DNA from: Lachnospiraceae bacterium UBA1201
GTDB taxonomy: Bacteria > Bacillota > Clostridia > Lachnospirales > Lachnospiraceae
Length of the DNA: 40,729 bases
Direction of reading: 5' to 3'
Assembly (NCBI GenBank): GCA_002309675.1
Contig: DBXX01000070.1
Span: forward strand, 30,171-70,899
Positions 25,018 through 34,138 of this stretch are shown piece by piece. The position numbers and the translations under genes are program-made. How positions within the stretch are numbered: the first letter of the stretch is position 1; each line of letters begins with the position of its first letter. Below the pieces are notes generated by a model. The model ran no database searches, was not told the DNA's origin, and saw only the letters and a list, made by a program, of their open reading frames with translations.

Positions 25018-28000
25018 ATGTATTTAAAATCCATCGAAGTACAGGGTTTCAAATCGTTTGCAAATAAACTCGTTTTCGAGTTTCACAACGGAATCACCTG
25101 TATCGTAGGTCCGAACGGCTCCGGTAAGAGTAATGTGGCCGACGCGGTCCGCTGGGTTCTCGGTGAACAGAGCGCGAAGCAGTTGCGCGGTTCAAATATG
25201 CAGGATGTTATCTTTTCCGGAACGGAGGCACGTAAACCGCTGGGCTTTGCCTCGGTCTCCATTACGCTGGATAACTCGGACCATAAATTGAACATTAATT
25301 ACGATGAAGTTACCGTTACCCGTAAGGTTTTCCGCTCCGGTGAAAGCGAATATAAGCTGAACGGGGTGAATTGCCGTCTCCGCGATATCTATGAATTGTT
25401 TTACGACACGGGTATCGGTAAGGAGGGATATTCCATCATCGGCCAGGGCCAGATCGAGCGTATCCTTTCGAATAAGCCGGAAGAGCGTCGTGAACTGTTT
25501 GATGAGGCTGTAGGTATCGTTAAATACAAACGCCGCAAGCAGAGTACACTAAAGAAATTGGAGAGCGAGCATGCGAACCTGACCCGTGTCTCCGATATAT
25601 TGACCGAACTTGAAAAACAGGTCGGACCGCTCAAACGTCAGTCCGAGACTGCCCGCAAATACTTAAGCATCCGCGATGAGCTGAAGAAATACGATCTTCA
25701 GCTGTTTCGTGTGTTTACGAACCGTTCCGAGGAAGACTTAAAGAAGATCGAAGAAGCGGATATGATCGTATGCGGAGATCTCGAGGATACGAAAAAAGCA
25801 CTGGAAGAACTGGTGAGCGCCTATGAAGAAGTCGATTCGTACATTCGTTCCCTGGATGATAAGAATGCCGAACTGAATGAGCGCATCACGCAGTTTATCA
25901 ACGATAAGAACGAGATCGCATCAAAGGTCTTGCTCCTGAACGAGCAGATCGCTTCCGAGGAGAAAAACCGCGGAACTCTGAACGAACGTCTCGAGCAGAT
26001 CCGCACACAGCTCCTTTCGATGGAAGAGGAAAAACAGGGATATCTGACGCAGAAATCCGAACTCATCCTTACCCTCGAGACGCAAAAGCAAAATGAACAG
26101 AAGCTGACTGCGCAGATGAAGGAACTCGATGATGCGATCGCGGCAAATATGGTCCTGGTCGAGAAGGATCAGGACGAACTGAAGAAACTGCTGAATTCCA
26201 AGTCCGATGTTGTTGCGAAATTACAGCACTACGACACCTTGTATGAGCAGGTATCCCGTCGCCGCAGCGAGATCTCTTCGAAGCGTCTGCAGTCGCAGAG
26301 CGAACTCGAGAATGCTATGGAGAACCGGAAGACATTTGCCGATCGGTTAGCATCGGTCCGGGACAATGTCGCTTCCTACCGCAAGCAGTTTGCGGAGACG
26401 AAGGAAGTCCAGCAGGATCTGGTTAAGAAGCGCGATTCGCTCGTTGCCGAGAAGGAAGAATGCCTGGAGAAATATCATGAGGCATCCTCCCGCGCGGCAT
26501 CACTGAAGAATCTGGAAGAGCATTTCGAAGGATATCAGAACAGCATCCGCAAATTAATGGAATATAAGCAGAACGGTCCGAAGGATCTGTCAGGCATCGA
26601 GGGCGTGGTATCCGACCTTCTGGAAGTCGATAAAAAGTATGAAACTGCGATCGAGATCGCTCTTGGCGGCGCGATCCAGAACATCGTTACCCGCGATACC
26701 GATACTGCGAAAACTTGCATTTCCTACCTGAAGGAGAATAAATTCGGCCGTGCGACCTTCTTACCGATGGATGCGGTGAGAGGGAAGAACGAAGGCTTTT
26801 CACGTCCGGAAGCCCTGAAAGAGACCGGCGTTCTGGGCCTGGCTAATACACTGATCCGTTTTGATAAAAAGTATGACGATGTATTCGCCCAGCTTTTGGG
26901 ACGCGTCGTGGTTTGCGACACTATGGACCACGCCACTACATTGTCGAAGAAATACAAGCAAAGCCTTCGCATCGTTACGCTGGACGGCGAACTGTTCACC
27001 CCCGGCGGTGCGATCACCGGCGGTGCCTATAAGAACAACTCGAACCTGCTCGGTCGTAAGCGTGAGATCGGCGAATGGGAAGAGCAGGCCGCTCTTCGCA
27101 GGAAGGCCGTAGACCAGATCGAAGCAAAACTAAAGAAGGCTAACGACGAACTCGGAAGCATCAATAAAAAGGGCCAGGAGATCGTCGATAAGATGCAGCA
27201 GGTTGCATTGTCCGAAACAACGATCTCTATCTCATTAAAGCAGTGCGACGATCGGATCGAGACCTTAAGAGGGGAGATCGCCGAGACAGATTCCGCATTC
27301 AACGAACTCTGTGCGCAGCTCGATCAGATCCGCGCCGATAAAGAGAAGATCGAGGCCGAAATCAGCGCCATAGAGCGCCAAAACGCGGACAATGAACAAA
27401 CTGTCCAGGACTATGCAAAAAAGCTGGAAAAGGACCGTAAAACGCGCGAGGAGGTGGCTGTAGAGCTGTCCGACCTTAAGGCGTCGTACGCGAAAGAAGA
27501 GCAGACCTTGAATTTCCTCTCGGAGAATGCGGAACGTGTTCGCCGTGACAGCGAGAACCTCACGTACGAGGCAGAGAACCTCATGCAACGTGTCGATGAT
27601 TCCGAACAGGCGGCAAAAGACCGCCGGCACGAGATCGAACGCGGACAGGAAGAGATCGCGAAGATGGATGCGGAGCTGGCTTCCCTGAAGGAAGAGCAGG
27701 CTGCATTGACCGAGAAGAAGAACTCCGTCATGACAGAGCAGAAAGATTTCTTCTCAAAGCAGACCGAGATCTCCGATCGTAAGAACGAACTCGAGATGGA
27801 GCGTTTGCGTCTGGAAGGCAGACGGGAAAAAATCGAAGAACGCCTCAACGAAATGACCGAATATCTCTTCTCGGAATACGAGTTGACACCGACCCAGGTT
27901 CCCGAACTTTCCGAAGAGATCACCGATAAAGAAAGCGAACTGCATAAGGTCATCAATCAGTTCCGCTCTGAGATCAAAGGCTTGGGCCATGTAAACGTCG

Positions 28001-28593
28001 GCGCGATCGAGGAATACAAAGAAGTATCCGAACGTTACGAATTCATGAAAACGCAGCACGAGGACCTTACGAAGTCCGAGGCGGCTCTTCAGAAGATCAT
28101 CGAAGAACTCGATGAAGGCATGCGCAAGCAATTCAATGAACAGTTCGCGCTGATCCAGATCGAATTTGATAAGGTATTTAAGGAACTGTTCGGCGGCGGA
28201 AGCGCTCGCCTGGAGCTGGTAGAAGATGAAGACGTCATCGAAGCCGGTATCCGCATCATCTCGCAACCGCCGGGGAAGAAACTGCAGAACATGATGCAGC
28301 TGTCCGGTGGCGAGAAGGCATTGACCGCGATCTCTCTTTTGTTCGCGATCCAGAGTCTGAAGCCTTCACCGTTCTGTCTGCTCGACGAGATCGAGGCGGC
28401 GCTCGACGATTCAAACGTAAGTCGCTTTGCGGATTATCTGCACAAACTTACCGAACACACCCAGTTTATTCTGATCTCACACCGACGCGGTACTATGGTT
28501 TCCGCGGATCGTCTCTACGGCATCACGATGCAGGAGAAGGGCGTTTCCGCACTCGTCAGTGTAAATCTTATAGAAAATGAACTCGATAATTAA
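25018..28593 (+). CDS. smc: Chromosome segregation ATPase SMC
   Basis: This 1191-residue protein forms the core of the SMC-ScpAB complex, which organises and segregates chromosomes. The head is split: Walker A GPNGSGKSN (residues 31-39) at the N-terminus, and signature LSGGEKALTAISLLFAI (near 1095) with Walker B CLLDEIEAALDDSN at the C-terminus. Two long coiled-coil arms flank a hinge (about 520-690) that includes GAITGG near 665. The length is typical. The stop is ten bases before the ftsY start. Confidence 0.97.
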   Translation: MYLKSIEVQGFKSFANKLVFEFHNGITCIVGPNGSGKSNVADAVRWVLGEQSAKQLRGSNMQDVIFSGTEARKPLGFASVSITLDNSDHKLNINYDEVTVTRKVFRSGESEYKLNGVNCRLRDIYELFYDTGIGKEGYSIIGQGQIERILSNKPEERRELFDEAVGIVKYKRRKQSTLKKLESEHANLTRVSDILTELEKQVGPLKRQSETARKYLSIRDELKKYDLQLFRVFTNRSEEDLKKIEEADMIVCGDLEDTKKALEELVSAYEEVDSYIRSLDDKNAELNERITQFINDKNEIASKVLLLNEQIASEEKNRGTLNERLEQIRTQLLSMEEEKQGYLTQKSELILTLETQKQNEQKLTAQMKELDDAIAANMVLVEKDQDELKKLLNSKSDVVAKLQHYDTLYEQVSRRRSEISSKRLQSQSELENAMENRKTFADRLASVRDNVASYRKQFAETKEVQQDLVKKRDSLVAEKEECLEKYHEASSRAASLKNLEEHFEGYQNSIRKLMEYKQNGPKDLSGIEGVVSDLLEVDKKYETAIEIALGGAIQNIVTRDTDTAKTCISYLKENKFGRATFLPMDAVRGKNEGFSRPEALKETGVLGLANTLIRFDKKYDDVFAQLLGRVVVCDTMDHATTLSKKYKQSLRIVTLDGELFTPGGAITGGAYKNNSNLLGRKREIGEWEEQAALRRKAVDQIEAKLKKANDELGSINKKGQEIVDKMQQVALSETTISISLKQCDDRIETLRGEIAETDSAFNELCAQLDQIRADKEKIEAEISAIERQNADNEQTVQDYAKKLEKDRKTREEVAVELSDLKASYAKEEQTLNFLSENAERVRRDSENLTYEAENLMQRVDDSEQAAKDRRHEIERGQEEIAKMDAELASLKEEQAALTEKKNSVMTEQKDFFSKQTEISDRKNELEMERLRLEGRREKIEERLNEMTEYLFSEYELTPTQVPELSEEITDKESELHKVINQFRSEIKGLGHVNVGAIEEYKEVSERYEFMKTQHEDLTKSEAALQKIIEELDEGMRKQFNEQFALIQIEFDKVFKELFGGGSARLELVEDEDVIEAGIRIISQPPGKKLQNMMQLSGGEKALTAISLLFAIQSLKPSPFCLLDEIEAALDDSNVSRFADYLHKLTEHTQFILISHRRGTMVSADRLYGITMQEKGVSALVSVNLIENELDN

Positions 28594-28603
28594 GGGGGAT
28601 AAA

Positions 28604-29818
28604 ATGGCTAAAAAAGGTTTATTCCGCCGTCTGTTTGACGGTTTATCCAAGACCAGAAACAATATTCTGTCCAAACTGGACGGGCTCTTCTCGGGAAGGG
28701 ATAAGATCAATGATGAATTTTATGAGGAACTCGAGGAGATCCTGATCACCTCCGATATCGGCGTTCGTACGACGATGGACATCATCGAGCATCTGCAGGA
28801 GCAGGTGGAAGAACTGGATATCAAGGCTCCGATGGAGTGCCGCGAACTGTTGATCAACGACATCCGTGAAAAGATGAATATCGGGGAAAATGCTTACGAG
28901 TTCGAGGAAAAAACTTCCGTCGTTCTGGTCATCGGCGTAAATGGTGTAGGAAAGACGACCTCCATCGGTAAATTGGCTGCACAGCTAAAAGGTCAGGGCA
29001 AGAAGGTCATGCTGGCTGCGGCGGATACATTCCGTGCAGGTGCGATCGACCAGCTCGGTGAGTGGGCGAACCGTGCCGGCGTGCCCATGGTAGCGCAGCA
29101 GGAGGGTGCGGATCCCGGCGCTGTCGTATACGACGCGATCCAGTCTGCGAAGTCGAAGAAGATCGACGTTTTGATCTGCGATACCGCAGGCCGTCTGCAT
29201 AACAAAAAGAACCTGATGGACGAGCTGAATAAGATCAATCGTATCATCGATAAGGAATATCCGGAAGCATTCCGTGAGACACTCATTGTCCTGGACGGCA
29301 TGACCGGTCAGAATGCACTGGTACAGGCGAAGGAATTCACCGAGGTTGCGAAGATCACCGGTATCATCTTGACGAAGATGGACGGAACCGCAAAGGGCGG
29401 TATCGCCGTGGCTATTCAGTCGGAACTCGGTGTTCCGGTAAAATACATCGGTGTAGGTGAAGGCATCGAGGACCTCCAGAAGTTCGATTCCGAGGATTTC
29501 GTAAACGCGATGTTCACGACACCGGAACTCGAGCCGGAGGAAGAAGAGACCATGGTCGGCTTCATCCCCGAATCCGAGCGAACGGAAACAGCAGCTTCGG
29601 AAACGCCGGAGGGAACGAATGTTCCCGCTGTCCTTTCGACCGAGGAGGAGACCGGACTTATCTCCCTGGCAGACCTCGAAGAACTGTCCCTCATCTTAAA
29701 ACAGAAGGCGTGGGGCGTCGGAACCGAAGTCTGGGAGGCTATGGTATCAGCCGTTATCGAAGAAGAGATCGAAGATCCCGAGACATTCGACTGGACTCCT
29801 TATATGTTTGAAGCTTGA
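28604..29818 (+). CDS. ftsY: Signal recognition particle receptor FtsY, with acidic C-terminal tail
   Basis: This 404-residue GTPase docks SRP-ribosome complexes at the membrane. The N domain begins at once (KKGLFRRLFDGLSKTRNNIL), followed by the G domain: GVNGVGKTTS near 111, AADTFRAGA, DTAGRLHNK near 193, TKMDGTAKGG near 258 and GVGEGIEDLQKFD. Homologues normally end about at FVNAMF, residue 304. Here a further 100 residues follow, first acidic and disordered-looking, then a predicted helical part rich in Leu, Trp and Glu. The usual acidic N-terminal A domain is absent. ATG 28604 after AAGGGGG is preferred over the in-frame upstream ATG at 28577, which lies inside smc. Confidence 0.95.
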   Translation: MAKKGLFRRLFDGLSKTRNNILSKLDGLFSGRDKINDEFYEELEEILITSDIGVRTTMDIIEHLQEQVEELDIKAPMECRELLINDIREKMNIGENAYEFEEKTSVVLVIGVNGVGKTTSIGKLAAQLKGQGKKVMLAAADTFRAGAIDQLGEWANRAGVPMVAQQEGADPGAVVYDAIQSAKSKKIDVLICDTAGRLHNKKNLMDELNKINRIIDKEYPEAFRETLIVLDGMTGQNALVQAKEFTEVAKITGIILTKMDGTAKGGIAVAIQSELGVPVKYIGVGEGIEDLQKFDSEDFVNAMFTTPELEPEEEETMVGFIPESERTETAASETPEGTNVPAVLSTEEETGLISLADLEELSLILKQKAWGVGTEVWEAMVSAVIEEEIEDPETFDWTPYMFEA

Positions 29819-29835
29819 TCTACGGAGGCGTAATT

Positions 29836-31056
29836 ATGAAAGAAGCACTTACGCTCGCTGCATTTGAAGAAGCGGCAGAGCAGGTAAAGAAAGTCACATT
29901 GGAAACGAAACTGATGTACAGCGAGTACTTCAGTTCCATGACCGGAAATAAAGTATATTTCAAGCCCGAAAACATGCAGTATACGGGCGCATATAAGGTA
30001 CGCGGCGCGTATTATAAGATCAGTACATTGACCGATGCAGAGCGTTCGAAGGGGCTTATCACCGCCAGTGCGGGAAATCATGCCCAGGGTGTCGCCTATG
30101 CTGCAAAGCAGTACGGCTGCAAGGCAGTCATCGTGATGCCTACGACCACTCCCCTGATCAAGGTAAACCGTACGAAGAACTACGGCGCCGAGGTCATTCT
30201 GTACGGAGATGTGTACGATGAGGCTTGTGCGTATGCGATGAAGCTGGCAGAAGAGAACGGCTATGTATTCATTCACCCGTTCAATGATCTGCAAGTCGCT
30301 ACCGGACAGGGAACCATCGCTATGGAGATCATCATGGAACTTCCTACGGTGGACACCATCCTGGTGCCGATCGGCGGAGGTGGGCTGTGTACAGGTGTTG
30401 CGACGCTTGCGAAGACATTGAATCCGAAGATCAAGATCATCGGTGTTGAGCCTGCGGGAGCGAACTGTATGCAGGAATCCTTAAAGGAAGGAAAAGTCGT
30501 AACACTTCCCACGGTCAATACGATCGCAGACGGTACCGCGGTTAAAACACCGGGTGACAAACTTTTCCCCTATATCGAAAAGTATGTAGATGAGATCATC
30601 ACGATCGATGACGAGGAACTCATCGTCTGCTTCCTGGATATGATCGAGAACCATAAGATGGTCGTTGAGAATTCCGGCCTTCTTTCGGTAGCAGCTCTGA
30701 AGCATCTGCCGGCGGAAGGAAAGAAAGTCGTTTCCGTCCTGAGCGGCGGTAACATGGATGTCATCACGATGTCGACCGTAGTTCAGCAGGGACTGATTCA
30801 GCGTAGCCGTATCTTTACGGTATCGGTTCTGCTGCCGGATAAGCCGGGCCAGCTTGTAGGCGTAGCAGATGTGATCGCGAAACTTCGCGGTAATGTTATC
30901 CGTCTGGAGCACAATCAGTTCGTATCCATCAACCGTAATAACGCTGTGGAACTGCGTATCACGGTAGAGGCAGACGGACCGGACCACAAAGAAGAGATAC
31001 TGAAAGCACTGGAAGAAGGCGGCTACCGCCCGAAAGTCGTAAGAGCTATGCTATGA
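29836..31056 (+). CDS. ilvA: Threonine ammonia-lyase with ACT domain
   Basis: This 406-residue PLP enzyme deaminates threonine to 2-oxobutanoate, for isoleucine synthesis or fermentation. The PLP lysine is Lys54 in GAYKVRGAYYK. SAGNHAQGVAYAA and the phosphate-binding loop GGGGLCTG follow. A C-terminal ACT domain starts near residue 328 (IFTVSVLLPDKPGQLVGVADVI). This single-ACT, roughly 400-residue form is common in Clostridia and may be biosynthetic or catabolic. GGAGG precedes ATG 29836; an in-frame TTG upstream at 29815 overlaps ftsY and is less likely. The stop lies within a perfect 13-pair hairpin. It interrupts the usual ftsY-ylxM-ffh order. Confidence 0.93.
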   Translation: MKEALTLAAFEEAAEQVKKVTLETKLMYSEYFSSMTGNKVYFKPENMQYTGAYKVRGAYYKISTLTDAERSKGLITASAGNHAQGVAYAAKQYGCKAVIVMPTTTPLIKVNRTKNYGAEVILYGDVYDEACAYAMKLAEENGYVFIHPFNDLQVATGQGTIAMEIIMELPTVDTILVPIGGGGLCTGVATLAKTLNPKIKIIGVEPAGANCMQESLKEGKVVTLPTVNTIADGTAVKTPGDKLFPYIEKYVDEIITIDDEELIVCFLDMIENHKMVVENSGLLSVAALKHLPAEGKKVVSVLSGGNMDVITMSTVVQQGLIQRSRIFTVSVLLPDKPGQLVGVADVIAKLRGNVIRLEHNQFVSINRNNAVELRITVEADGPDHKEEILKALEEGGYRPKVVRAML

Positions 31057-31081
31057 TAGGTCAGCATCGCTGACCTATCAT
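31053..31081. terminator. Perfect 13-pair hairpin at the end of ilvA
   Basis: The arms 31053-31065 and 31069-31081 are exact complements around the 3-base loop ATC, and they include the ilvA stop codon. No U tract follows, so termination, if any, is not of the usual intrinsic kind. It may be a 3'-end stabiliser or act in either direction. Confidence 0.55.
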
Positions 31082-31113
31082 GTGAGAATGTCGGACAAAG
31101 GCCTCAATTTCAA

Positions 31114-31160
31114 TTTGTCAAGAAAAAACACTTGACAAACCGTCAAGCCTCATGTATGAT
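31114..31160 (+). promoter_or_regulatory. ylxM-ffh promoter overlapped by an inverted repeat
   Basis: A perfect TTGACA (31132-31137), a 17-base spacer and TATGAT (31155-31160) form a strong promoter. TTTGTCAAG (31114-31122) and CTTGACAAA (31131-31139) are an exact inverted repeat with an 8-base spacer, and the right arm covers the -35 box. A repressor or activator site is possible. The transcript would have a leader of about 65 bases before ylxM. Confidence 0.75.
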
Positions 31161-31234
31161 TACAAAGTCGAGCTTAGATCCTATGGTTCAAGCCCGGCTT
31201 TAATCATGAGTAGATGCGGTTTGGGGGTGAGATC

Positions 31235-31579
31235 ATGGAAGAGATTTTCAAGCAAACCTTGCTGTATGATTTTTACGGCGAACTTCTTACGGAACATCAG
31301 AAGTCCGTATATGAGGATTTCATTTTCCAGGATCTGTCCTTAAGCGAGATCGCATCACTGCGGGGCATCAGCCGTCAGGGCGTGTTCGATCTGTTACACC
31401 GGATCAACAAAAGCCTCGAGAACTACGAAGAAAAACTGCATCTGGTTGAACGTTTCCTTGCACTGAAGAAGGACGTTACACAGATCGAAGCAGAACTGGT
31501 AAGATTAAAAGAAACCGATCCCGACGCCGATGTGTCGGCGATGGAACAGGTCATTCACCATATGCGCGAGATGATATAG
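31235..31579 (+). CDS. ylxM: YlxM family SRP-associated DNA-binding-like protein
   Basis: This 114-residue protein has the YlxM/p13 helix-turn-helix (LSLSEIASLRGISRQGVFDLLHRI) and a coiled C-terminal half. Members of this family sit directly before ffh and bind the SRP GTPase or SRP RNA, modulating targeting. ATG 31235 follows GGGGGTGA; the longer frame from 31214 is less likely. It ends 11 bases before ffh. Confidence 0.92.
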   Translation: MEEIFKQTLLYDFYGELLTEHQKSVYEDFIFQDLSLSEIASLRGISRQGVFDLLHRINKSLENYEEKLHLVERFLALKKDVTQIEAELVRLKETDPDADVSAMEQVIHHMREMI

Positions 31580-31589
31580 GGAGGTTCCC

Positions 31590-32915
31590 ATGGCATTTGA
31601 AGGATTGACATCAAAACTCCAGAGCGTTTTCAAAAACCTCCGGAATAAAGGTCGATTGACCGAAAACGATGTTAAAGAAGCGTTAAAAGAAGTTAAGATG
31701 GCGCTTCTCGAGGCGGACGTTAACTTCCGCGTCGTTAAACAGTTTATGAACGCCGTGACTGAACGTGCTGTCGGTCAGGATGTACTTACAGGTCTGAACC
31801 CCGGTCAGATGGTCATCAAGATCGTTAACGAAGAGATGATCAAGCTCATGGGTTCCGAGACAACGGAGATCGCACTGCGTCCCGGTAATGAAGTTACCGT
31901 TATCATGATGATCGGTCTTCAGGGTGCAGGTAAAACGACGACCGCTGCAAAACTTGCAGGTAAGATGAAGCAGAAGGGCCGCAAGCCGCTACTCGTTGCC
32001 TGTGACGTTTATCGTCCGGCTGCGATCGAACAGTTGCAGACGAACGGGCGTAAACAGGGCGTGGATGTGTTCTCTATGGGCACCGACGTACGTCCCGTGA
32101 ATATTGCAAAGGCTGCGTACGCACACGCAAAAGAAAACGGTTTCAACGTAATGTTCATCGATACCGCAGGTCGTCTGCAGATCGATGAAGACATGATGAA
32201 TGAGCTGAAGGAGATCAAGAGCGAACTGAACGTCGACCAGAGCATCCTCGTTGTCGATGCGATGACCGGTCAGGAAGCGGTCAATGTCTCCAAGACTTTC
32301 GACGATGAGATCGGCGTTGAGGGCGTGATCCTCACGAAGATGGACGGTGACACCCGTGGTGGTGCTGCATTGTCCGTTAGAGCCGTGACCGGCAAGCCGA
32401 TCCTGTATGTAGGTATGGGTGAGAAACTCTCCGACTTAGAGCAGTTCTATCCCGACCGTATGGCCAGCCGTATCCTCGGTATGGGTGATGTCCTCACCCT
32501 GATCGAGAAGGTAGAGGCGACCGTCAGCGAAGAGCAGGCAAAAGAGCTCGAAAAGAAAATGCGCAACGCGCAGTTCGACTTCAACGATTATCTCGAGCAG
32601 ATGAAATCGATGAAGAAGATGGGCGGTCTCATGGAGATCCTGAAGCATTTGCCCGGTAAGATGTCGCAGATGCCCGAGATCGACGAGAAGCAGCTCGACC
32701 GCGTGGAAGCGATCATCCTGTCTATGACAGCGAAGGAAAGATCGAACCCGGATATCATCAACCCTTCCCGCAAAAACCGCATCGCGAAGGGCGCCGGAGT
32801 GGACATTTCCGAGGTCAATAAACTTCTTAAAGGCTTCGAACAGTCGAAGAAGATGATGAAGCAGCTGCCCGGTATGATGGGTGGCAAAAAAGGCCGCTTT
32901 AAGTTGCCGTTTTAA
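31590..32915 (+). CDS. ffh: Signal recognition particle protein Ffh
   Basis: This 441-residue SRP GTPase binds signal sequences as they leave the ribosome and, with SRP RNA, docks on FtsY. N domain at 1-90; G domain with GLQGAGKTTTAAKLA (near 109), DTAGRLQID (near 190) and TKMDGDTRGGAAL (near 249). The Met-rich M domain (about 300-441) contains the RNA-binding SMTAKERSNPDIINPSRKNRIA region and ends GRFKLPF. All motifs are intact. GGGAGGTT precedes the start. Confidence 0.97.
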   Translation: MAFEGLTSKLQSVFKNLRNKGRLTENDVKEALKEVKMALLEADVNFRVVKQFMNAVTERAVGQDVLTGLNPGQMVIKIVNEEMIKLMGSETTEIALRPGNEVTVIMMIGLQGAGKTTTAAKLAGKMKQKGRKPLLVACDVYRPAAIEQLQTNGRKQGVDVFSMGTDVRPVNIAKAAYAHAKENGFNVMFIDTAGRLQIDEDMMNELKEIKSELNVDQSILVVDAMTGQEAVNVSKTFDDEIGVEGVILTKMDGDTRGGAALSVRAVTGKPILYVGMGEKLSDLEQFYPDRMASRILGMGDVLTLIEKVEATVSEEQAKELEKKMRNAQFDFNDYLEQMKSMKKMGGLMEILKHLPGKMSQMPEIDEKQLDRVEAIILSMTAKERSNPDIINPSRKNRIAKGAGVDISEVNKLLKGFEQSKKMMKQLPGMMGGKKGRFKLPF

Positions 32916-32919
32916 TTTG

Positions 32920-32943
32920 CATTAACCGCCACAGGCGTTAATG
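32920..32943 (+). other. Hairpin between ffh and rpsP
   Basis: CATTAAC-GCC pairs with GGC-GTTAATG (ten pairs, one bulged C, ACA loop). The T run at 32957-32962 is 14 bases away, so this is more likely a processing or attenuating structure than a full terminator. Confidence 0.5.
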
Positions 32944-32977
32944 ATATATTGTTAAATTTTTTGGAGGTAAGATAACA

Positions 32978-33223
32978 ATGGCAGTTAAGATCCGTTTAAA
33001 GAGAATGGGACAGAAGAAATCCCCGTTTTACAGAGTTGTAGTAGCAGATGAGAGAGCACCCAGAGACGGTCGTTTCATCGAAGAGATCGGTTATTACAAT
33101 CCGAACGTAGATCCCAGCGAGATCAAGTTTAACGCTGAGGCTGCAAAGAAGTGGCTTAACACAGGCGCTCAGCCTACCGAGACTGTAGCTAAGTTGTTGA
33201 AGATTGCCGGCATCGAGAAATAA
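32978..33223 (+). CDS. rpsP: 30S ribosomal protein S16
   Basis: This 81-residue protein begins AVKIRLKRMGQKKSPFYRVVVAD, diagnostic of S16, and needs no further motif. It helps assemble the 5' domain of 16S rRNA. GGAGGTAAG at 32963-32971 precedes the start. It opens the conserved rpsP-khpA-rimM-trmD-rplS block. Confidence 0.97.
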   Translation: MAVKIRLKRMGQKKSPFYRVVVADERAPRDGRFIEEIGYYNPNVDPSEIKFNAEAAKKWLNTGAQPTETVAKLLKIAGIEK

Positions 33224-33256
33224 TCTTGCTGCCCCCCGTTTATGGAGGTGTATAGG

Positions 33257-33484
33257 ATGAAAGAACTGATTGAAGTGATCGCGAAATCACTGGTTACTCT
33301 TCCTGACGAAGTTGTCGTTACGGAGACGGAGAAAGAGGATACGATCGTGATTGAGCTGAAGGTAGCATCCACAGACATGGGCAAGGTTATCGGAAAGCAA
33401 GGCCGAATCGCGAAAGCGATCCGTTGCGTACTCAAAGCAGCTTCCACGCAAGAAGAAAAGAAAGTTGTTTTGGAGATCGTATAA
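33257..33484 (+). CDS. khpA: KH-domain RNA-binding protein KhpA
   Basis: This 75-residue single KH domain has the GxxG RNA-binding loop in MGKVIGKQGRIAKAIR. KhpA (YlqC) proteins bind RNA, often as a pair with KhpB/Jag, and affect cell size and small-RNA biology. Its place between rpsP and rimM is standard. An in-frame ATG at 33242 contains the ribosome binding site itself, so ATG 33257 is the start. Confidence 0.93.
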   Translation: MKELIEVIAKSLVTLPDEVVVTETEKEDTIVIELKVASTDMGKVIGKQGRIAKAIRCVLKAASTQEEKKVVLEIV

Positions 33485-33500
33485 CTTGTAAAGAGATTTG

Positions 33501-33544
33501 CCACTGCAGGATGTGAACCATCCCCGGTGGTATTTTTCTTTTTT
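33501..33544 (+). terminator. Terminator after khpA
   Basis: A two-part stem, CCAC (33501-33504) / GTGG (33527-33530) and GGATG (33509-33513) / CATCC (33519-33523), is followed by a long T-rich run at 33533-33544. It splits rpsP-khpA from rimM-trmD, probably with read-through. Confidence 0.75.
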
Positions 33545-33591
33545 CGGGTTTTATTGCTCGGCGGCGATTTGGTTAGTGTAAAGGAGTTCGT

Positions 33592-34101
33592 ATGGAGGAT
33601 TTGCTTCGTGTCGGCGTGATCACGACGACCCATGGGGTTTTCGGTGAGGTAAAGGTGTTTCCGACCACCGACGACGCCAGACGTTTTGATGATCTGAAAA
33701 CAGCCGTTCTCAAATACCGGAACGGAGAGATGGAAGTTCATATCACCGGCGTTAAGTATTTTAAGAATTTGGTCATCCTTAAGCTGGAAGAGATCACGAG
33801 CGTCGAGCAGGCACGGCTGTTTCGCAATGCGGAATTATACGTTCGCCGCGAGGATGCGGTGCCGCTGGAAGATGGCGAATACTACATCGGCGATCTGATC
33901 GGCCTTTCGGTCGTTACCGACGAAGGAAAGACGCTCGGCACGCTTACGGATGTAATGGAAACCGGGGCCAATGATGTCTACATCGTTACGACGCCGGAGA
34001 AGAAGGAGATCCTTCTGCCTGCGATCGATGAATGTATTCTGGACATCGATCTCGAGAACGGCATTTGCCGCGTTCACGTGATGAAGGGCTTACTGGACTG
34101 A
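33592..34101 (+). CDS. rimM: Ribosome maturation factor RimM
   Basis: This 169-residue protein assists maturation of the 30S head near S19. The N-terminal beta-barrel carries VGVITTTHGVFGEVKVFP, and the PRC-type C-terminal half carries YYIGDLIGLSV and KKEILLPAIDECILDID. AAGGAG precedes the start. It is followed by trmD, as almost always. Confidence 0.95.
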   Translation: MEDLLRVGVITTTHGVFGEVKVFPTTDDARRFDDLKTAVLKYRNGEMEVHITGVKYFKNLVILKLEEITSVEQARLFRNAELYVRREDAVPLEDGEYYIGDLIGLSVVTDEGKTLGTLTDVMETGANDVYIVTTPEKKEILLPAIDECILDIDLENGICRVHVMKGLLD

Positions 34102-34138
34102 CGGTTTAAGATCTGCAGATACAAAACTAGGAGGAAAC

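Noticed and set aside
33554..33582. TTGCTC-N17-TGTAAA as a rimM promoter
   Set aside because: The -10 match is poor and overlaps the ribosome binding site, so the transcript would begin at the start codon.
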